Source of the DNA: Ianthella basta
Taxonomy: Eukaryota > Porifera > Demospongiae > Verongiida > Ianthellidae
Reading direction: 5' to 3'
DNA length: 64,000 bases
NCBI GenBank assembly: GCA_964019415.1
Contig: OZ025875.1
Span: 124,001-188,000 of the forward strand
Below the pieces are notes generated by a model that ran no database searches, was not told the DNA's origin, and saw only the letters and a list, made by a program, of their open reading frames with translations. Positions 59,425-64,000 of the stretch are shown here, piece after piece. The position numbers and the translations under genes were made by a program. Position 1 is the first letter of the stretch, and each line of letters starts with the position of its first letter.

Positions 59425-61080
59425 TTACTGACAACAAATCTTGGTGGCACAGAAACAGGATGCTCCGACTTTGATGTCAGCACGAACACTTGCCCTCTGA
59501 AGTGAGGCGTGAATTGACTCAGCTTCTTCCATCTTCTGCTGTTGCTTCAGAGCTTGGTGAAGGCCCAAAAGTGACCACATGTTGTTCTTATACTGCTTGA
59601 GATCCTCTCGATATACAGCTTCTGCCTCTACAGCTTCTCCTTGCTCAAGTAACAAGGCTCCAAGTGCATGTCGAGCAGGCATCATCCACCCCCACGGCTC
59701 GTCATATGGCAGGTTGATATCACGTTTCACGGCCAAGCGAAGGTGCTCAAAAGCCTGTTGGAAGTTTCCCTTGTGATACTCCACTTCACCATCCAGCACA
59801 GCCTCCGCTACATCCAGAATGCCACTGCGATGCTCGGGATCATGCATGATGTTGTTGAACAAATAACGTTTCTCAAGTGCCTTGTTCTTCAGAGCAGCAT
59901 AGAACTTTGTGCGCTCCGCTTCTGCCTCTTCCAACTTGCCCATCGCGGCAAAAGCTACTCCACGGGCATAGTGTGAGGTGGCAACTGTACCAGCGTATAC
60001 AGCTTCATCTTCCTTCAGAGGACGACTGATAATGTCTTCCCATTTGCCAAAGCGAACGAGCACATGCCAAGGAAGGCATGCGAATGACTCCAGATACATG
60101 GATCCAAGAGGCATCTCTCCCAGCACGAATGTGACAGCTTCAGGTCCAAGTTGCTTTTCGGCAGCTTCTGCATACTTCAGGGCAGTGGCGTACTGCCCAT
60201 CAAACATGGCTGCCCACGCAGTAAAGTGGTAGTTGTGCATTCGCATTACTTTGTAAAATTCATCATCCTGACCACTTTGCAACCTGTACGTCTCGTCTGC
60301 CATCACGGCTCTCTTGTTAGCTTCAGTGGCTTCTTTATACTGCCCCACCCACATGTCAATATGGCTGGACATGTGAAGGAGATGGCCCTGCTCAGGGACC
60401 CGAGAACGCAACACATCTGCAGCGGGCAGAGCCTTTTCTGGTGTGGACGACAATTCCATGGCGTGGATGTAGAAATGGCACAGACCAGGGTGTGTAGGGT
60501 CTACCTTGAGAGCCTTCTCTAGCACGGACACCAGCTCTTCGGTTTCTGGGATTGCTGGCTTCACGTCTGGAGGCGTGGTCCACAGCTTCCACGGTGCTAG
60601 CATCATCAAAGACTCCGCAAAGAACGCTGCAATATCCACGTCGTCTCCCCCAAACTTCTGGTACACCGGCCGCATTGCACTGACGTAATTCCTACTGAGC
60701 TCGTCTGAGGGTTTTGAGCCCACAGGCCAACAGAAACGATGAACTTGAGCTTCAATCAGGGCTCTTTCCCAATCCGAGAGGCCGGGCGTGTGTTGCGCCA
60801 TATCCAGAGCCTTTTGGGCCTCTTTGTAGGCGACGGCGCAATCTATGCCATCCTCGTTGTTGTAGTCGGCGGCATTGTTGTAAGCAATGAAGTAGTGTGC
60901 CATGACGCAGCTGCTGTCAAAGCGGAGCGCTCTCTCGAAACAGCGAATCGCTTCTTCGTGGTTGAAACCAAACGTCTGTACAATGCCACGGTCTATCCAT
61001 AACTGACAGTCAGCAGAAGAGGTGGTCACCTTCTTGTTGTAGCCTCCCAAATCCAAATAGGTAGATGAAGGCTCGGCCAT
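59425..61080 (-). CDS. Single-exon TPR protein, function unknown
   Basis: About 551 residues from MAEPSSTYLDLGGYNKK to ATKICCQ without introns, while every neighbour is split. An in-frame ATG at 61095 would add five residues. TPR-like helix pairs are visible: FNHEEAIRCFERALRFD near residue 40, VSVLEKALKVDPTHPGLCHF near 195, and others toward the C-terminus (WSLLGLHQALKQQQKMEEAE). Conserved-looking motifs MAHYFIAYNNAADYN and HMSSHIDMWVGQYKEA recall a TPR family common in bacteria and scattered in eukaryotes, recognised from memory and uncertain. The Cys-rich end (SCFCATKICC) is odd. A retrogene or an old transfer are both possible. Confidence 0.85.
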   Translation of the reverse strand: MAEPSSTYLDLGGYNKKVTTSSADCQLWIDRGIVQTFGFNHEEAIRCFERALRFDSSCVMAHYFIAYNNAADYNNEDGIDCAVAYKEAQKALDMAQHTPGLSDWERALIEAQVHRFCWPVGSKPSDELSRNYVSAMRPVYQKFGGDDVDIAAFFAESLMMLAPWKLWTTPPDVKPAIPETEELVSVLEKALKVDPTHPGLCHFYIHAMELSSTPEKALPAADVLRSRVPEQGHLLHMSSHIDMWVGQYKEATEANKRAVMADETYRLQSGQDDEFYKVMRMHNYHFTAWAAMFDGQYATALKYAEAAEKQLGPEAVTFVLGEMPLGSMYLESFACLPWHVLVRFGKWEDIISRPLKEDEAVYAGTVATSHYARGVAFAAMGKLEEAEAERTKFYAALKNKALEKRYLFNNIMHDPEHRSGILDVAEAVLDGEVEYHKGNFQQAFEHLRLAVKRDINLPYDEPWGWMMPARHALGALLLEQGEAVEAEAVYREDLKQYKNNMWSLLGLHQALKQQQKMEEAESIHASLQRASVRADIKVGASCFCATKICCQ

Positions 61081-61867
61081 CTCTGAAAATAGCAAGACTT
61101 ATGTGCGAGTGGCGTGAGGTGGTCGGCGCAGCCGTGCCCCGCGCACAACGCCCACAAGTTGTTGCACGTGATCTTTTGAGCTCCCGCGCGGCCGCAGAGC
61201 CAGCTAATGACGATGAGTCTATATAGCTATAGTGGAGGGGAGGGGGGGGGGGGGGGGATAGCCGGGCTTGCAGATAAGCTGTGTGGGTGTTTGATGTTTT
61301 GTTTGTACATGTGTCTTTATCCTTTGACAGTGAATGATGTTGGGACAGCTGGCAGTGGTCCCAGTTAGTTCGGCGACCTCCAAAGTGATGTGCATGAGCA
61401 AATGCTATCAAGTTGACAAACCTTTCCTCACAAGCTTACAATGCCTTCCTAAGCTTCAGTGTGTGCATGTGGTGGGTGTTCTGTCTAGGAGGTATGGAAC
61501 CCAATGACATGCACTATGGCTGCCATGACAATGATGTCACACACTGCTCTGCCTGGGATGGTGAAAAAGTAAGACAATGTATGATTGTGTGTTGTGGTGC
61601 ATTCCCCCTCCTGCGACTCCCTCTTCCCTCCCCTACATTGCAATTGAGTGTACATCAAAAGCAAACACACACACAAGTTATGTTGGCATGTTCTGTAATT
61701 TGCTGCAGGAGTTTAGCAAAGGGAATGGATTCTTGAGTGTATAATTCTCACCATCTTTTCGACCACGTGGAGCCACAATCATTAAGTGTGCCGCCCACGC
61801 AAAACATTGCCACACGTACACACATTCAAAACAGATGGGAGGAGCACATGCACACGCTTCAAAGGAA
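61081..61867. other. Intergenic stretch with G-run
   Basis: Promoter of the TPR gene and the 3' end of the coiled-coil gene. A run of about 20 G lies near 61238-61258. Two short open frames are present, but neither shows splice signals or recognisable domains. Confidence 0.5.
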
Positions 61868-61973
61868 TTACTGTTTTGAGGAGTGGAGAAGTTGCTCCAC
61901 CAAATGCGAGCTCTGGCTCTCCATGGCTTCCTTCTCCCTCTGCACCACATTGGGCTCCTGGTAACACAGGGTG

Positions 61974-62033
<60 letters not shown>

Positions 62034-64000
62034 GATGAGGGGAGGGTAAAGTGATGGCCACTGCCATGTGGCAGAGCTACTCACCAGAGAGTCCTTTCGC
62101 CTCACAGGAGGTGTGCCCACAGTTAGAGTGCTGGGGGAGGAGAGGCTGCTGGCCTCACGGTGGAAGGGGCTGTTGGGGGGCAGACTGCTACTGGTCACCC
62201 AGCACTACCCACCTCGCCCCACCCACCACGCCCCACCCCTCTCACCCTGCCATGCCCCCTCCCTCGGAGTGCGAGGACACCATCTGGGACTGTGTTGCCC
62301 TCAACTGCTGACTCAGTATGCTGCGGCTCCGTTCTGTCTCCCGAAGGCGGCTGCGCAGCTTGCCCACCTCCGCCTCCTGCTCCTCCCTCGACTGCTGCTC
62401 AAGTGCCTCCTGCAGGCAGAGTGGGGACAAACCATCAATGGAACCAAAGCAATCATGCAAGCATAGTGTTTCTATTCTTGAAGCTGGGTTTGCAAACAGG
62501 TGAAATTCACTTCAGTCAACATTTCTCTGCACTGACAGAAGGTGATGTAGGGTTGGCCTGCCGTAGTGTCCACTGGACTGAGACAAATGGTGAATTTACT
62601 GTTTGAAGCCGAGCACGACACCACTGAAATGCCCTTTGTCAAGGCTGTTAACTGGCTTACAGCTGTGTAGCAATGTAATGAGCAGGGAGTGAAGTGAAAC
62701 ACGGACAGGTGTCCACTCGATCCGTGTTACTGACAAGCGTTCAGCAAACACTATTTTGCGCTGCATTGCAAATTTACATATTGCAATAGTGTGTATTGTG
62801 GTGACCATGGCAACACCAGTGTACACCAGCAGCTCACTACAGAGGCAAGTGCTGAGGGCACCTCTGTGCGCTCACCTTGGTCCGCTCACCCTGCAGGATG
62901 GCCTCCAGACCACGCACTGCCTCATCGTGAGAGGATACCTGCACCAAGGCAACACTGATTCAGCTCCTCTCTACCCCCTCCCCTCCCCTCCCCTTCCCCT
63001 CCCCTTCCCTCCCCTCCCCCCTACCACACCTGGCTCTTGAGATAGTCCCGCTCTGTGGCCAGTGAGTCTTGCAGCATCTGGAGCTACAAACACACAGGAT
63101 AGAGGGGGGAGGGGAAGGGAGAGGGGAGGGGAGGGGAGGGGAGGGGAGGGGAGGGGAGGGGAGGGGAGGGGAGGGGAAGGGAGAGGGGAGGGGAGGGGAG
63201 GGGAAGGGAGGGGAGGGGAGGGGAGGGGAGGGGAGAGGGAAGGGGAGGGGAAGGGAGGGGAGGGGAGGGGAGGGGAGGGGAGAGGGGAGGGGAGGGGAGG
63301 GGAAGGGAGAGGGGAGAGGAGGGGAGGGGAAGGGAGGGGAGGGGAGGGGAAGGGAGAGGGGAGGGGAGGGGAAGGGAGAGGGGAGGGGAGGGGAAGGGAG
63401 AGGGGAGGGGAAGGGAAGGGAGGGGAGGGGAGGGGAGGGGAGGGGAGAGGGGAGGGGAGGGGAGGGGAAGGGAGAGGGGAGGGGAGGGGAGGAAAGTAGA
63501 GGGGTGAAGGGAGGGGAGGGGAGGGGGGAGGGGAAGGGAGAGGGGAGGGGGAGGGGAGATGAGAGGAGGGGAGGAAAGGAGAGGGGTGAAGGGAGGGGAG
63601 GGGAGGGGAGAGGGGAGGGGAGGGGAGGGGAGGGGAAGGGAGGGGAGGGGAGAGGGGAGGGGAGTAAGCAGGCAACACAGAACGGACTGACCCAATGCAG
63701 TACTGGCGCACACACTTTAGTATTCTCCTTTTGGAGAGCAGCCATCTCCCTCATGAGGCTGTCCTTTGTCTTGTTCAGCTGGGCACACAGCACCCTCAAA
63801 CTGGACATGTCGTCATGGAGGGCACGCTGGGAGGGAGGGAGGGAGTGAGGGACAGTAGGGACAGGAGGGAGGAACAGTGGGGACAGGAGGGAGGGATGGG
63901 GGGGACAGGAGGGAGGGACGGGGGGACAGGAGGGAGAGATGGGGGGACAGGAAGGAGGATGGGGGGACAGGAGGGAGGGATGGGGGTTAGGGTTAGTGTT
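61868..64000 (-). CDS. Coiled-coil protein, 3' part only (gene continues past the window)
   Basis: Successive minus-strand exons encode heptad-rich helices: [20 protein letters not shown] (63715-63810), [19 protein letters not shown] (about 63030-63087), [17 protein letters not shown] (about 62875-62935) and [10 protein letters not shown]-like sequence ([20 protein letters not shown], 62300-62410). A Ser/Pro-rich piece ([16 protein letters not shown], near 62110) follows, and the last exon has [20 protein letters not shown] ending HSSKQ at 61868. Likely a cytoskeletal or centrosomal coiled-coil protein, which is inference from composition only; I cannot name the family. Introns carry an expanded CCCCT tract and a GT run. 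The 5' end is missing. Confidence 0.7.
61978..62032 (-). repeat. (CA)n microsatellite in the last intron of the coiled-coil gene
   Basis: The sense strand is a GT run about 20 bp before the acceptor (...TGTGTTACCAG) of the last exon. Confidence 0.9.
63095..63664 (-). repeat. (GGGGA)n / (CCCCT)n tract, about 570 bp
   Basis: The + strand is almost pure purine: GGGGA pentamers mixed with GGGAA and GAGAG units. On the sense strand of the gene it is a giant pyrimidine tract that ends near the acceptor TGTGTTTGTAG at 63088, before the exon [12 protein letters not shown]. Candidate for triplex (H-DNA) or G-quadruplex formation. Confidence 0.95.
63828..63990. repeat. Purine-rich 20-23-bp minisatellite at the right edge
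   Basis: Units of acaggagggagggatgggggg in imperfect order. It continues to the end of the window. Located in an intron or upstream region of the coiled-coil gene. Confidence 0.85.

Noticed and set aside
59425-61080. Bacterial contamination for the TPR gene
   Set aside because: It lies on the same contiguous sequence between clearly animal genes, 330 bp from NDP kinase; a transfer or retrogene remains possible.
63985-64000. Telomere repeat (ggttagggttag) at the window end
   Set aside because: Only two TTAGGG units next to a purine-rich minisatellite inside a gene region; probably chance.

Overview
The window is metazoan nuclear DNA. Genes are split by short introns with GT..AG boundaries, there are no operons, and the gene set is animal: an ARHGEF17-type RhoGEF, OFD1, IFT172, eIF2B-gamma, RRM1, RPL21 and a group I NDP kinase. 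Compact introns, close head-to-head pairs and abundant minisatellites fit an early-branching marine invertebrate such as a sponge. That taxonomic guess is inference; no marker here settles it.

Layout. (1) 1-14791 is a composite satellite. Blocks of a 10-bp purine-rich unit (gcaagatgag and variants) alternate with blocks of a 21-bp unit (core ctggaccccctacaagatg), and one truncated LINE is inserted at 2843-4215. (2) 14792-15954 is non-genic with a small AC-rich repeat. (3) 15955-26712 (-) is an ARHGEF17-like gene. Its two large introns hold a Penelope-like inverted repeat with a hammerhead ribozyme core, a 0.6-kb TIR element, a hAT-like remnant and a TTAA-flanked piggyBac-type MITE. (4) 27063-30840 (-) RRM1 and 30969-35612 (+) OFD1 share a 128-bp divergent promoter with an RFX X-box-like site. 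(5) 35907-38740 (-) an unrecognised repeat-rich protein and 38768-44250 (+) a class V aminotransferase/TtcA fusion have start codons only 27 bp apart. (6) 44630-54260 (-) IFT172 is divergent from 54813-55902 (+) RPL21, with a small TIR element between them. (7) 56006-58041 (-) EIF2B3, 58279-59095 (-) NDP kinase, 59425-61080 (-) an intronless TPR protein and 61868-64000 (-) a coiled-coil gene that runs off the window.

Three observations stand out. First, many intronic repeat arrays begin exactly at position +1 of a 5' splice site and copy the donor sequence in every unit; C-rich tracts have likewise expanded at 3' splice sites. Second, one gene joins a cysteine-desulfurase-like PLP domain to a TtcA-type tRNA thiolase through about 25 copies of a decapeptide. 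Third, a 207-bp foldback element with a 12-bp target duplication carries a hammerhead core. Two ciliary genes (OFD1, IFT172) lie within 25 kb of each other, both with X-box-like promoter motifs. Exon boundaries quoted were read from splice signals plus reading-frame continuity, without transcript data.
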